Positions 1-11,114 are shown, numbered from the stretch's first letter. The stretch: DNA of 64,000 nucleotides from Rhodocollybia butyracea (GCA_015501585.1 JADNRY010000336.1:1-64000); one strand, 5' to 3'. The notes: generated by a model from the sequence alone, not told the origin. A program made the numbers and translations.

Positions 1-400
1 TACTCCGTCCAACATCATGCCGATCATTCAGGACGAGTACCGCCGCGCCAATCCAACGCTACCTCCTTGCGGCCCGCATCTCCGGCGTCAAACGTCAATC
101 TGACTCCAAGTCTTCTTGGAATGATCAGAAGAAGAAGAAGGACACCAAGAAGCGAGCGCCTTACCGGCAAGCAAACCTTCCAACGACTCGTCCTCTTCTT
201 CCGACAAAGACAAAAAGACACGCCGCGGAAAGAAAGGAGGAAAAGGCAAAGAAAAGGCTCATGAATCGGCTGAAGTAGAGACTTCCAATGTCTCTAATTT
301 CGCCACCTGCCTGCCTCGCGCATTAACGACAGCTTCCTCCGTGAAGCCTCCCACGACTCCGTCCTTGACAGGATGAAGATTGAAGAAAGTAGAGGTCGAT
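1..400 (+). pseudogene. copia gag C-terminal remnant
   Basis: No long frame is open. Joining frames by eye shows a Ser/Asp-rich stretch followed by Lys/Gly-rich sequence (around 190-265), which is typical of the basic tail of fungal copia Gag. I do not see an intact CCHC zinc knuckle. Assignment rests mainly on position upstream of the protease. Confidence 0.5.
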
Positions 401-663
401 CTCTCTGATCACTTTGGCCTCAGACCAACTCGAAATGGACATTGACGAGGAATGTATGGCTCTGGAGACGAGCGCCTTATTTTCTGGCAAGCTTCCTTAA
501 TAGTCTTAAGGAAAAATTCACTGACCAATTGCACTCATTACAACAGATGTTCAATAATATGCTGGAATATCGAACGGTCCAAATGGACCTTATGTATCAC
601 ATTCTCCACGCTTCTTGAACTCTGTACCTCCTAGCGAGGGTAAATTAAATAAAATGGTTTCTA

Positions 664-960
664 ATGATGTTGCATGGTGCGAATAAGAACCTTAGTCAGA
701 TATTTAACACATGGCTGCTTGATTCTGGTGCATCTGGATATTTTACCCCTTATCGGCAAGACTTTGTGTCTTATAAAAAATTCACACATCCGATACCTGT
801 CCAGACTGCTGACGAACGTACGTCAACCTTTATTGAAGGTGCCGGAACAGTCTATATAAAGCATGACAATGGCGAAGGAAAAATCCTCACGACTAAGTTA
901 CACCCAGTGTTTTACCAACCGCATTGCACACACCGACTTCTATCTGTTGTTTATTAAATC
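664..960 (+). pseudogene. copia aspartic protease fragment
   Basis: An open frame of 97 codons carries the retropepsin signature WLLDSGASGYFTP (catalytic DSGA), followed by a typical copia stretch with SYKKF and GAGTVYI. The frame ends at a stop before the integrase, so Pol is not continuous. In a working element this domain cleaves the Gag-Pol polyprotein. Confidence 0.8.
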
Positions 961-1099
961 GACAGGGTTGTTACACAACTATTAACGTTGAAAAATCATT
1001 ATTTGTAAGACGGATGATGACTCAACAATCATGACCTTATATCCCAATAACGACAGGGATAATATTCACTGGCTAAAGGCCGATGTAGTGAAATCTGAG

Positions 1100-1815
1100 A
1101 TAGCATATATCATCTCCTAATGATTTTAACACCTGGCATAACCGTTTTGCACATCCCGGTGATGTCGTATTACGCAATGCTCCTGGAAATGTCAATGGAC
1201 TACCTAAGTTGTCGATACCAGATAAAGAATCTCCATGCAAAGTTGCGCGCTTGGAAAGGCTGCCTCCAAAGCATATCCTAAGTCCGAGAAACGAGCATCC
1301 AACCCTATGGATTTAATTCACGCAGATTTGGTTGAAATTCCAACCGTCTCTTATCATAAATTTAAATTGTGATCACTCTGCTGGATGACTGCTCTTCTCA
1401 TGCTACTTCGATCATGCTGCGACAAAAATCAGAAGCGTTTCAAGCCTTCAAGGATTTCAAATCTTGGGCTGAAAAACAAACTGGACGCAAACTTGTGCGT
1501 TCCGCATTGATCGAGGGGGAGAACTCATCTCAAAGGAATTTACTTCCTTTCTCAAGTCTGAGGTATTGAAAATCCGAAAGCCATGCGACACCATGCATGC
1601 TGCCCGGAGTCCTGGTGGCAATTCTCATATTCCACAGGAGTACATGTGTATAACCGCACACGATCCGTCGATTGAACTGGAAGACACCAATTGAAGGTTT
1701 TCTCAAAAAGAAACCTGATGTCTCGTACTTCAGAACCTTTGGCTGTGGCGCTTATGTCTTTATTCCTATTGACAAGCGAAAAAATAAACAATCCCCACAC
1801 TCTGAGCGATGACTT
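1100..1815 (+). pseudogene. copia integrase, broken
   Basis: Fragments in different frames give a GAG-pre-integrase region (FNTWHNRFAHPGD near 1131), then an rve-type core starting ITLLDDCSSH near 1372 with KSEAFQAFKDFKSW. Around 1515 the expected glycine-glutamate part of the catalytic core appears only after a frame change, so the protein is interrupted. The 1850-2300 stretch is a proline/aspartate-rich linker between integrase and RT. Confidence 0.75.
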
Positions 1816-2301
1816 TCATTGGATATGACCAAGGAAGCAAAGGATATCTATTCATGCGTAGCGATAATTCCGTAGTACATGCTGCACAAGCAACTTTCTA
1901 TGAGAAATGGTTTCCACGGTGCAAATCCGAATCTGATTCTGGAGTAAAACCCGCTATACCTGTTGCCCCACACCTGTGAAACCTTCGCAACCTTCAAATG
2001 GTAATGGTGCAGACATTCCATTTGATCCGGAATTCCCGGAAGATCAACCACAACCGTTTACTGAACCGGAAAATGGACCGCACAGTCCACCAGCTGGCCC
2101 AGATCCAGATCTGCCTGGTGATGATGATGCTCCAAATCCCAATCCTCCGGTACCATCTCGATCACCCACCCCTCCACCTCAAGCAAGAGACCCTTCACCA
2201 CCTGCTCCCGATCCTAATCCATTCAGCTACCATCCCGAAGACGTTGAAGCATGGAAACGTGTGAACCCCACTAGAGAACGTCGTGCACCCTTGCGCCTGG
2301 C

Positions 2302-4208
2302 ATGATACCCACGCCTGGCACTTGGAGCCGACAAGCTGATTGTGAAGAACGTGCTGAGCGCTTTGGACACGCTAGACGTGGACTTGTGCCTGCTCGCAAT
2401 ATAGTTCCTGATGAAGTTCCGCCACCGGTTCCACCACCACGTCCATTGAATCCTGATGACCGTATGGTCACACCGCCACCTCCAGGCGCTAATCCGGATT
2501 CTGATATAGAAGAGGAAGCACTTCTGACTAAACTAGCTCAGGAAGGGGGAGTTGAATTACAAAAATACCTTCTTTCGCAAGCAATCTCCGATTCTCTAGA
2601 AGAATCATCTTTTATCACAGATCTTGACAGTGAAATGATACCGGCTAAACACGAAGCCGCTAGGAATAATCCTGATAATTGGATTTCTCCAACATCATAT
2701 CGTCATTTACCATCTGCTGAAAGAAAGAAATGGGATCAAGCATGCAAAGATGAGATCGATGGTTTGAAGAAACGAAATGTCTTTGAAGTAGTTGATCTAC
2801 CAAAAGGTCGCAAACCTATCCGTTGTCGATGGGTTTTTACTAAAAAATCTGACGGTCGCTATAAAGCCCAACTCGTAGCAAAAGGTTTTTCACAAGTAGA
2901 AGGTGTGGATTATAATGAGTTGTTCTCACCGGTCGCCCGGTTTGAAACTGTACGAACTCTCTAGCTTTAGCCGCATTAGAGGACTGGGAAATCCAGGCTC
3001 TTGACGTCAAACAGGCTTTTCTTTATGGCAAGCTAGATGAAGAGATCTACATGGAACAACCTAAAGACTTCATTAAAGAAGGCACACCAAAAGTATGGCA
3101 GTTACATCGTGCATTATACGGACTGAAACAAGCTAGCTTATCCTGGTGGAAGGAATGTAACGCCTCCATGGGAAAATTGGGATTTAAGCGCTGCTCTTCA
3201 GATGCTGGTGTATACGTCTTTAAATCAAATGGCAAAACCGTAACTGCCATCATCTATGTTGATGACGCACTCTTTCTTGGCAAGGACAAAGATCTTGTTC
3301 TTAAAAAGAAAAACGAGTTTATGAAATTATGGGAATGTCGTGATCTAGGAGAACCAACTGAGTTCCTTGGAATGCGGATTACACGGGATCGTTCCAAACG
3401 TGTCTTAACACTTGACCAACAACCTTATCTTCGAAAGGTCATAGAACATTTTGGACTGACTAATGCCAAAGCCACCCCAACCCCATTACCTTCATCCTGG
3501 GTTCCTCGTGCAAACACTGGTCGTGTAGATGCCAAACTTAGACAACGCTTCCAAAGTGTAATTGGATCTTTATTGTATCTGATGCTAGGCACCCGACCCG
3601 ACATTGCTTATGCCGTTATAAAACTCTCACAGTATTCGGCAAATCCAAACCCAGACCACCTGGCCAAAGCACTTTACATTGTGCGCTACTTAATTGGGAC
3701 TTCTACTTATGTACTTGTCTTTGATGGTAGATCTGACCATGGCTTCTTAGCCTATTGTGATTCTGACTGGGCGTCAGATCCAGATGATCGAAAATCCCAT
3801 ACTGGGATGATTATCAAACTTGCCACAGGTCCAATCTGCTGGACTTCTCATAAACAGAAAACAGTTGCTCTTTCATTGACTGAAGCTGAATACATGGCTT
3901 TATCTGATTCATGTAGACAACTTATGTGGCTCAAGTCTCTCTTTTCTGAGATTGGAATTACTATCGCTGTATTGCCCTTATGTGGTGATAATCAAGGATC
4001 AATCTTTCTGGGATCTAATCCTGTACAAGAAAGAAGAACCAAGCATATTGATATACGATATCATTATATCAGAGAACGCATTGAATCAAAAGAAATAGAA
4101 CTCTTCTATGTTCCTACTGATGATAATGTTGCAGATCTTCTCACGAAGAACCTTGCACTTGTCAAATTTCAGAAATTCCGCAACAGTCTTGGAATTCTCT
4201 TTAATTGA
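2302..4208 (+). pseudogene. copia reverse transcriptase and RNase H, one frameshift
   Basis: The first piece (2302-2964) carries the start of the RVT_2 domain (WDQACKDEIDGLKKRNVFEVV, then RCRWVFTKK and VAKGFSQVEGVDYNE). It stops after VRTL. The second piece (3051-4208) continues with the RT active site IIYVDDALFLG, the TEAEYMALSD RNase H motif and the TKHIDIRYHYIRE tail, ending at TAA/TGA near 4207. A 1-nt loss near 2962 explains the break, since the missing LALAALEDW-type joint is readable in the next frame. This is the best preserved part of the element. Confidence 0.9.
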
Positions 4209-4237
4209 TTCGCTATAGACTGTGCAATATGTCTATA

Positions 4238-4391
4238 TGTTGGTATGAGTCTCACCGTATTGATTAGATAGTTACATCAGATCACATGTATCTTGACAGG
4301 CGCTTAATAAATTGTTGTTTTGTCTCTTGCCACATCATTGTTGCTTGCTTGTCTTCTTTTGTGGAGCCGTCCGGGGTTGTAAAGTTTAACA
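4238..4391 (+). repeat. TRIM left LTR (154 bp)
   Basis: Starts TGTTGGTATG and ends GTTTAACA. Same sequence as 5188-5341 over the whole length. Contains AATAAA-like TTAATAAATTG near 4305, a possible polyadenylation signal. Confidence 0.93.
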
Positions 4392-5187
4392 GGTTATGGC
4401 AAGTGTTAGCCACTGCCTTGCTGCTTAACTGCCACCACCTAGGTCTATTCCTATTGTCTGCTGTCACAATCAGCCACCTAAACCCTTCCTCCCATCACCA
4501 TCCACTGTCTCTTCTGTTCATTGGTGCCCTATCGGCTCTTTCAGCATTTGTGGATCTACTACTTGTTCTGGACCATCTGTTATTGATACCATTTTCTTGC
4601 ATTGCTTGCAGCATTCCAGTTTGTTCAAACTGTCTCGCCTTGCAGCTTTGTGCCAACCCTCCCAGGACCTTCCATCCAATCCTTTCATCGCTTCCAACTC
4701 AGTTTGTGGGGGATCTTTTGAGTTGTTGAATGTGGAACTTGCATTCAGGTGTACTACGTTGTGACGTTGTTGGCAGGAAACTTTCCGCTTGTGTTGATGA
4801 ATCATCCAATCTGGCTTGTACCACCACAAACCGACTTCTTCCATGAATCCTTTTTCCTTAATCTCGACTCACTCAAATTGATGTGCTCACTGCTGAGCTG
4901 TCATGTTTCTTGATTGTATCTCTTCCTTTGGGTATTGGAGTCAAGGGGGAATTGATTCTCATTTGTGACTCCAATTCAGTTGTCTATTGTGGTTGGCTGT
5001 ATTTGAGGTTTGAGGACCCATTTTGCACAACCAACACTTCACATCTTGGAACTGCTACTGCCTTTTTTATGACAGGGGACCATGAACATTGCGTTGTCCT
5101 TGTTGGCTTTTATTTATCTTCATCCTTATGCGTATGTCATTCTATCTGTTATGTTTTTGTCATTTTCGGGGGTGAGCCTCAGGGGTG

Positions 5188-5341
5188 TGTTGGTATGAGT
5201 CTCACCGTATTGATTAGATAGTTACATCAGATCACATGTATCTTGACAGGCGCTTAATAAATTGTTGTTTTGTCTCTTGCCACATCATTGTTGCTTGCTT
5301 GTCTTCTTTTGTGGAGCCGTCCGGGGTTGTAAAGTTTAACA
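5188..5341 (+). repeat. TRIM right LTR (154 bp)
   Basis: Direct copy of 4238-4391, followed immediately by the CTATA target duplication. Confidence 0.93.
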
Positions 5342-5412
5342 CTATAAACTATAATGCCGTTTAAAGTCGATAAAAATTATACTTCTTAGCTACAATTCTT
5401 AGCAAGGGGGAG

Positions 5413-5930
5413 TGTTGAAACTAGATTACCGCTTATGAGTCGTATCTAATCAGTAATGTGAGTCGACTAGACGCACTTGCTATACGATCAATGAACTGTC
5501 GATATATGCTATGTTGAAACTCACCCTCAAACACTAGACACAGCCTCTACACAGGATCGTATAGATGTAGTCAATTATGCCATTCGCTATTAGTCTTATG
5601 ATACATAGCTTGTACGCTGCCTTGCAGTACCTATGAACAATACCTATAGAATTACCATACGGACTCCATCTTCTAGGGTACATTATGCACATGTATATGC
5701 ACTATGTTTAGCAGTACAACTCAAGTAGACTCATACATTGTTATTGGGTTTATTATATTCTGTAGTATAAATACTGTAGATATTTTCCTGTAACAATAAC
5801 CAAGAATCCTACTATTCATCTGGACACTTGTTCTGCTCTCTACAAGCAAATCTTACAACTCCTGTAAACACCCTTACACTCTAAGGTGAGTATGCTGTCG
5901 ACCTTGTGTTGACTGACCGCTGTTTCTACA
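5413..5930 (+). repeat. 3' LTR of the copia element (518 bp)
   Basis: Preceded by the purine tract AAGGGGGAG (5404-5412). The LTR starts TGTTGAAAC and ends GTTTCTACA, an imperfect terminal inverted repeat with the TG...CA ends expected of LTRs. A TATA box (TATAAATA, 5766-5773) lies inside. The end at 5930 is set by the inverted terminus and by the abrupt switch to tRNA-Gln sequence at 5931. The 5' LTR is outside the window, so the end cannot be confirmed by comparison. Confidence 0.8.
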
Positions 5931-6019
5931 ATCACCTGGGATTCTGATGAGTTCACTGTGGCTCAGCCGTGGCCTTTTCATTAATTCCCGTGAGCCAGGT
6001 TCGAGTCCTGGTTGGACCT
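5931..6019 (+). pseudogene. 3' part of a tRNA-Gln(CUG) copy, cut by the copia insertion
   Basis: Starts at ATCAC, the 3' strand of the D arm, and continues with the anticodon arm (loop TTCTGA, anticodon CTG at 5944-5946), an intron-sized insert, the TTCCCG strand, a T arm with perfect B box (GGTTCGAGTCC) and the acceptor 3' strand TTGGACC plus T. The acceptor 5' strand and A box are missing because the copia LTR ends exactly at 5930. The five bases ATCAC are the predicted target duplication. Confidence 0.8.
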
Positions 6020-6278
6020 CTAATCAGGCTATCAATATAATCTCTTTTTTTTTGTCCTTTGGCTTTTCCGCCTTGGATCAACCTTGGGTATGCCTTGAAT
6101 AAAACTCAATATTCTGATACTCTGATACCTGGGTTGCAGAATCCAAGATTCTGAGCCAAGCCCTTTGTCCTGTTCCTCAACAATAAGTTTGGAAGTTTGA
6201 AGTCATATATCATGCATGTACAATAGAAGTTTGGAAGTTTGAAGTGGTATCATGCATGTACAATGCCTTGCAGCTACT

Positions 6279-6384
6279 GGTCCAATAGTGTAGAGGTTAT
6301 CACCCGGGGTTCTGATAATCTGTATCCACAACAAAGGTGGTGTTATCAATTCCCGTGACCCAGGTTCAAGTCCTGGTTGGACCT
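6279..6384 (+). tRNA. tRNA-Gln(CUG), intron-containing
   Basis: The cloverleaf is complete. Acceptor GGTCCAA (6279-6285) pairs perfectly with TTGGACC (6377-6383), discriminator T. The D arm fits GTGTAGAGGTTATCAC. The anticodon stem CGGGG pairs with TCCCG (6351-6355). The loop TTCTGA places anticodon CTG at 6312-6314, followed by an intron of about 34 nt (about 6316-6349) whose GATAA/TTATC ends can pair. The T stem CCAGG/CCTGG encloses TTCAAGT. A box and B box are both good, and a T run (6411-6421) downstream could terminate RNA polymerase III. It is flanked by a truncated copy and a degenerate copy, so being part of a repeat family is possible, but this copy looks functional. Confidence 0.78.
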
Positions 6385-6679
6385 CTGATCCAGGAATGCA
6401 AATTTTCACATATTTTTTTTTGTCTTTCATTTTCTCTGCCTTGGGTAAACATTGTCCAATGCGACATCAGCGCCGCTCAACCCTGAAGATGTAGACATCT
6501 GAACACTCAAACCAGGTACACACCCTCAACACACCCTCCAACAATACTGTCCCAACACTCTGGAACCTGGTTTGCAGATGGGTTGCAGAATCCAAGATTC
6601 TGAGCAAGCCATTGTCCTATTCCTCAGTTTGAGGTAATAACTGAGGAATATCATGCATGTACAATGCCTTGTAGCTACA

Positions 6680-6783
6680 GGTCCCATAGTGTAGAGGTTC
6701 AATTATCACACAGGATTCTGATATGGGCAGCAAAATCAGTTTCATTAGTTCCCGTGACCCAGGTTTAAGTCCTGGTTGGACCT
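6680..6783 (+). pseudogene. degenerate tRNA-Gln(CUG) copy
   Basis: Third copy, 401 bp after the previous one. It has anticodon CTG at 6718-6720 and a B box GGTTTAAGTCC. Compared with 6279-6384 it has an acceptor mismatch (GGTCCCA against TTGGACC), extra bases in the D loop (GGTTCAATTATCAC) and a weakened anticodon stem. A run of T follows near 6820. Probably not functional. Confidence 0.7.
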
Positions 6784-7030
6784 CTTTCTGGTTATCGGGG
6801 CAGTGGGAACTTCATCCATTTTTTTACTTTGGACAATCTTTGGGTAAAAGCAAACATTGTCGATGCGGTGGCACTAAGCACTCAGCCTTTTTTTTAATAC
6901 CCATAGAGGTTTCCCCACTGCTTGTTTTCTCAACAGACCCTTGGCCCTCTCCACAGTGCAGCCTTTGTCTGCTTTTGTCCCATTCCTTAATGATCCCAGG
7001 TTAATTCCAGGTTGATTCCAGATTAAAATC

Positions 7031-8127
7031 TGTTATTACTAATTAGTTCAGTATCAACCAAGGTCATCTGCCACAGATAATATATGATATGATATCTTTT
7101 TCCAGTCTTTTTCAAATTCATAACTTTTGTCATAAGTACATCAGGAAATGACCCCCTCTGGGCTTAGGCTAGCATAGCTTCAGTGGCTGAAGTCTCTTGA
7201 AGGCAGATAGGTCAAGCAGGTGGCTCAAATGAATTAAATCAAAGTAATGAATTTTATTTTACTTGAAGCTCACTTGAGTTGCTGTTGTTGGAATAATACA
7301 AAGAACGGCCGAGATGCCAAGAATGCTAGTGTCAATTGGACTGTGAATTTGATGATGGGTCGTGGTTTGGTCGGGCTGTGAACCCGAAATTAGCCAGATC
7401 TGCACTGTAAGTTGAAACTATATCAATGTGCCATATAGTAACTAGTTACGGTGCATATGATCATCATACATGGCCAGAATGACAGGTAAGTGATACTGTA
7501 ATGGGCAGTAGGGCCGGAGGACCGTTACATACCTTGTTACATACTCTAAGTGATTGGATTCCAGACTACGGCACACTGAACGAGATTGCGCTAAAGACAG
7601 CTCTCTAATAAGTGTATAAATGCCTAGAATACCCACAAGCACACCCTAAATACATGACTAGCCCAAATGATTAAAGATTAAAAATGACGAAAGTCATCCA
7701 AACTCGTCGAGACGATCCAGCCCATTCCAAGGCTCAGAATCTCTTCAAACTTAACACAGATGTAAATAACATATGTATTAATACCCTGCTCAGTTTTAGA
7801 AGCAGTAAACAATGTTGTTCATCCTCGAGCCCACTGTTCTGAATCTCTGTGGCGATCTGTGGCGATTCGTTTGATGTCACACATGTCACACCATCACCTT
7901 TACACTCCCACGCTCTTCATGGTATTGTTCGCGCGTGTGGTATATACTGGCATCTCTGGACACTTGGATTATAGTTTTGGTGACTTACTATACATACCAT
8001 AATACTGACCCAGAGAGACCTTATAAATATTTAAGTCTCCATCTACACTCAAAGCAACCAGGTATCCTGAGCATTCAATGAGCACTGAAGTAATGTAGTC
8101 ACCTGTAGTACTGTATTATATAGTGTA
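7031..8127. other. intergenic stretch, no gene recognised
   Basis: AT-rich sequence with short open frames only, none with a recognisable domain. A TATA-like CCTTATAAATATTTAAG occurs near 8021-8037 without a following gene. Confidence 0.5.
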
Positions 8128-8296
8128 GTAAAACAGCCCCCGCACTTAGGGCAACGATCTACAGCAGCTCCCACCGGGCAGACTGCGAGCTCGTCGTTGT
8201 TCGGTGTTTGGGCCCCGTGTCAGCTTATGCTGCCGGAGCCGGCGTTCAGTATTTGGACCATGCCGTGTAATAAACTTCCTTCCTTCCTTCCTTCCA
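8128..8296 (+). repeat. dispersed repeat with (TTCC)n tail, likely 5'-truncated non-LTR retrotransposon end
   Basis: GC-rich sequence runs into TTGGACCATGCCGTGTAATA and then at least four TTCC units. The same 3' end is found in reverse orientation at 15167-15237. A shared 3' end followed by a simple-repeat tail is typical of 5'-truncated LINE or SINE copies. No coding part is visible here. Confidence 0.5.
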
Positions 8297-8630
8297 GAGG
8301 CTGGAGCACTCTTTAACATATCATTGAAGGCCTGACAGTGAGTAGGTACTGGCTGTGTTCATTTTCCATATAGTTTTAAGCCAAAAAAGGACCATCTAAA
8401 AGATTTTTAAGACTCCCAACCAGTACACCGACCAACCAACCCGATATCACGGGTTCACGGCCCGACCACCCCTTGCCAGAAAGAGGAAAAAATCTGCTGA
8501 ATCTGACCACTAAATGGAAAAAGTACATCAAAGTACATGCACAAACTAGTAGCTACTTTGCGCACACTCTTGGAAAAGTACTTCATATAGGGTCAAAGAT
8601 GAATTTAAAATGTACTCTAACTTCAACAAA

Positions 8631-10862
8631 TCAACCTGGATATGACCTCACCTTCATCTCAACCATCAACCTATCCTTCACAAGAACCAGCCGATCCTTC
8701 AACCCCATCTCCCACTCCCCCTGGTCCCATTCCGGCGCAAACGAGATCTCATATCGACTAAAAAGCAAAACAAGTACATACTGCAATTCAAAGATAGCCA
8801 AACGCTTGCCGACGCAGTTGGCTTGACCTAGCGAAAAGGGAATGAACGCAGTTGTCTCCAAAGCAGTGACATTATTTGCTCTTTTGTCGTTCAGCCATCG
8901 CGTAGGCCAGAATTTATCGGGGTTAGGAGAGAAGTATCGAGGGTCTCTGTGGATAACATAGGTGGACACAACGACGGAGGTGCCTTCTTTAATAAAACTA
9001 TGGTAATTGTGTCAATGTACAGCTAAGTTGCAAATAAATGAGTCAAAGAATCATCGGACGTGACTTACTGAGGCCCCATCATCTTTCCCCCACTTCCAGA
9101 AGCTGGTGCCCTTTGGATTGAACTCGGAACAGGAGGTTGAAGCCGTAGTGTTTCGTTGCTTTGCAATAAATGAATGTCAACGACGAGAGAACTGATAAAA
9201 CGTATCTGCTCACATTACTGCATTGAGCCAGGTCATATCAGCAAGCTTTGCCGTATCAATATTTGTCACAGTAGAGTTCCGTGTGCCCGGGAAAAACTCT
9301 TCAATCTCGGCTATAAGCCTCCGCAAGTCGTTGGAATTTGATAGGAGATAATAAATTGCATTACACAAAACCGAAGCTGTCGTGTCGGACCCAGCTACTA
9401 TAGCCATGACTGAATTTGAAACAAGGAAGGGAAAAACAGCATCTGGAGGAATTTGCTCTGTGTTGGACATCTTGACAAAAACTGCCACATGAGTTCCACA
9501 AATTCAGAAGGAAGCAAAGTGATCTACCAGATAGTAGAAGAGATCCTTTCGTGACTCGCTTGAAGCCCTTGATTTGGCACACTCTGCCGCAAAAGCCACA
9601 AAATCACGCATTGCTTCACTGAGGCTCGGAAATGCTCGGAAAATTGGAGCAGACCAAGGTACCTGCATTGTCAAGGCGGGAACGCTAGAAAGAGAAAGCT
9701 TAGTTGAAGCTGATTGCTAGATCATAAATGTGTTAATGATGCATCGATACACACAATAAAGCCTTCTCCATATTTGCCTGCAAGCCCAGTTTATCATTAC
9801 TATGTTGAACGTCAAAGTCGGCTCCAAATCTAAAATGACACAACATGAGCACCAGTGATAGTTTGTAAGAAAGCACTTGTTCATACGCCAAATCACCCAT
9901 AAAATCGAACCTTGCATTCTGAATTAGTATTTCTCTCCGACCTGTCTGCTGCATACAAGATATTCACTTACAGGAACAGGTTGATACTTCGAGCAACATC
10001 CAATACTCCGTAACCTCCACCGGCAGCACACTGTTTTTCTAGCTCACCCATGAAAACCTCAACGTTACGAATCCAAATCTCCCTATAATCACTCAAAGGT
10101 TCATCGGCAAATGCTCTGTTCCAAGTTTTTCGTAGTTGAGCGTGGTGTGATAGATCCCGGGTATTTATTAGATTGAAGCTGCCGGGGTTTTTCTTGGGAG
10201 TGATCCTACCTTCCCAGACTGGTTCAATGAGAACGCTGCATTGTGAGTTGCATTTTATACGCATCTCCGTTAATCCAACTTACGGGGACCCTTAGGCATG
10301 CCTTGCGCACCGATGATGAAGGGTAAAAGATCTTTGTCCCCAACTGATATTTCATTCGGGCCTGCAACACGACATCTGTCAGTTCCGTGGGACAGCTTGA
10401 CTCGGAGTATTCTTAACTCACCGACTCGAACAATTGAACCGTACTGTTCATGTAACTTCTTATAATATTGCGGCAGCTTCCCATCCAATGACATCCAAAC
10501 CGTCCACAATTTTGAAACTTTAGCAATAGTAGGTCCAGGGTATCGAGCAAGTGGGTGAAAAGGCGACAGCCGATACAGAGTAATTGAAAGTAGAACAAGA
10601 GCATAGAAACTGGGATATGCTATGAGGACTGCATAAACGGGCGAAGCGACGTGATGGCTTAGGATGAAAGTCGGCAAGGCTGGGATCCCCAAAACCGCAA
10701 GATAGATGGGTGCAAAAGACGCCGGTTCGTGAGTCTTGAACCAAAGATGAGTGGCCTGTGTTTGGTTTTTAGTTGTTGTATATATATGGTATTCAGGAAT
10801 TTGAAGCTCACAATTGCAGCCGTCGCAAGCAAAAGAAATGAGTCTGCTGGTGCTCCGAGCAT
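8631..10862 (-). CDS. cytochrome P450 monooxygenase, complete, ten exons
   Basis: Exons, from the start codon: 10862-10812, 10755-10422, 10361-10284, 10218-9972, 9910-9887, 9829-9755, 9684-9528, 9470-9214, 9158-9069, 8997-8631. Together they give 559 residues with no stop. The N-terminus has hydrophobic membrane segments (about residues 8-17 and 35-75), then the ARYPGP hinge. The I helix has AGSDTT. The K helix has ETLR (ExxR). PTRW gives the PxRW motif. The haem loop is PFSLGQANCVGKR (FxxGxxxCxG with the cysteine ligand). The protein should be ER-anchored and use a P450 reductase. The substrate is unknown. The 24-nt exon (9887-9910) is needed to restore MGDLAFG. No other pathway gene is adjacent. 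I chose the start at 10862 because it gives a hydrophobic anchor and a clean first intron; a longer in-frame ATG exists in another frame. Confidence 0.9.
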
Positions 10863-11114
10863 GTGGAAGTTTGAACAACGGATTCATTGCATAGTAGGCG
10901 CGAGAAGTATGCAAGGGCGCTTGATAATTTCTATTCGCCCATGACAAGGCCCGTGACAGTGTTTTCCGACTGCGTTTCCTCGGAGTTCTTCGGTGAACTT
11001 TAACTTTATGATGCCAACTTACTCCGAGTCTGGAACGATGTTCGATGTTCGTGTGACTTGATAAGTAAGTAATCTAACCCGAGTGTACACAATTTTTATC
11101 ACTACTTATGCTGA

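Larger units (their letters stand above)
4238..5341 (+). mobile_element. TRIM-like non-autonomous LTR element, intact
   Basis: Two direct repeats of 154 bp, identical by eye, flank 796 bp that contain no credible protein. Each repeat begins TGTTGGTATG and ends AGTTTAACA. The element is bracketed by the 5-bp duplication CTATA (4233-4237 and 5342-5346). Directly after the left LTR is GGTTATGGCAAG (4392-4403), which resembles the half-tRNA-iMet primer site used by Ty5- and copia-type elements. A purine-rich tract (5168-5187) precedes the right LTR. Identical LTRs imply a recent insertion. Orientation is inferred from primer site and purine tract. Open frames inside (4286-4729, 4883-5221) have no recognisable domain. 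Confidence 0.88.
1..5930 (+). mobile_element. Ty1/copia LTR retrotransposon, decayed, 5' end off the window
   Basis: Copia gene order is readable left to right: gag remnant, aspartic protease, integrase, reverse transcriptase, RNase H, polypurine tract, 3' LTR. The reading frame is broken in several places (for example near 2962, between the two RT pieces), so it is not autonomous. A small LTR element (4238-5341) is inserted between the RNase H stop and the 3' LTR. The 3' LTR ends at 5930, directly against the second half of a tRNA-Gln copy, so this element sits inside a tRNA gene. The 5' LTR and the other half of the tRNA should lie left of the window. Order protease-integrase-RT is established for Ty1/copia. 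Confidence 0.9.
6020..7030 (+). repeat. tandem ~400-bp units around the tRNA-Gln copies
   Basis: Outside the tRNA bodies the flanks repeat as well. ATCATGCATGTACAATGCC occurs upstream of copies 2 and 3. GGTTGCAGAATCCAAGATTC occurs near 6132 and 6582. The T run followed by a GCCTTGG block is seen after copies 1 and 2. A local 40-bp duplication (AAGTTTGGAAGTTTGAAG) lies at 6185-6265. The unit is therefore a duplicated genomic segment that includes the tRNA, not only the tRNA. Confidence 0.7.

Noticed and set aside
24..264. Overlapping frames on both strands at the left edge
   Set aside because: They are shadows of the copia gag remnant, which reads better in a mixture of plus-strand frames.
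4286..4729. 147-codon open frame inside the TRIM
   Set aside because: No domain, overlaps the LTR, and the opposite strand has an equally long frame (4518-4844). Considered chance.
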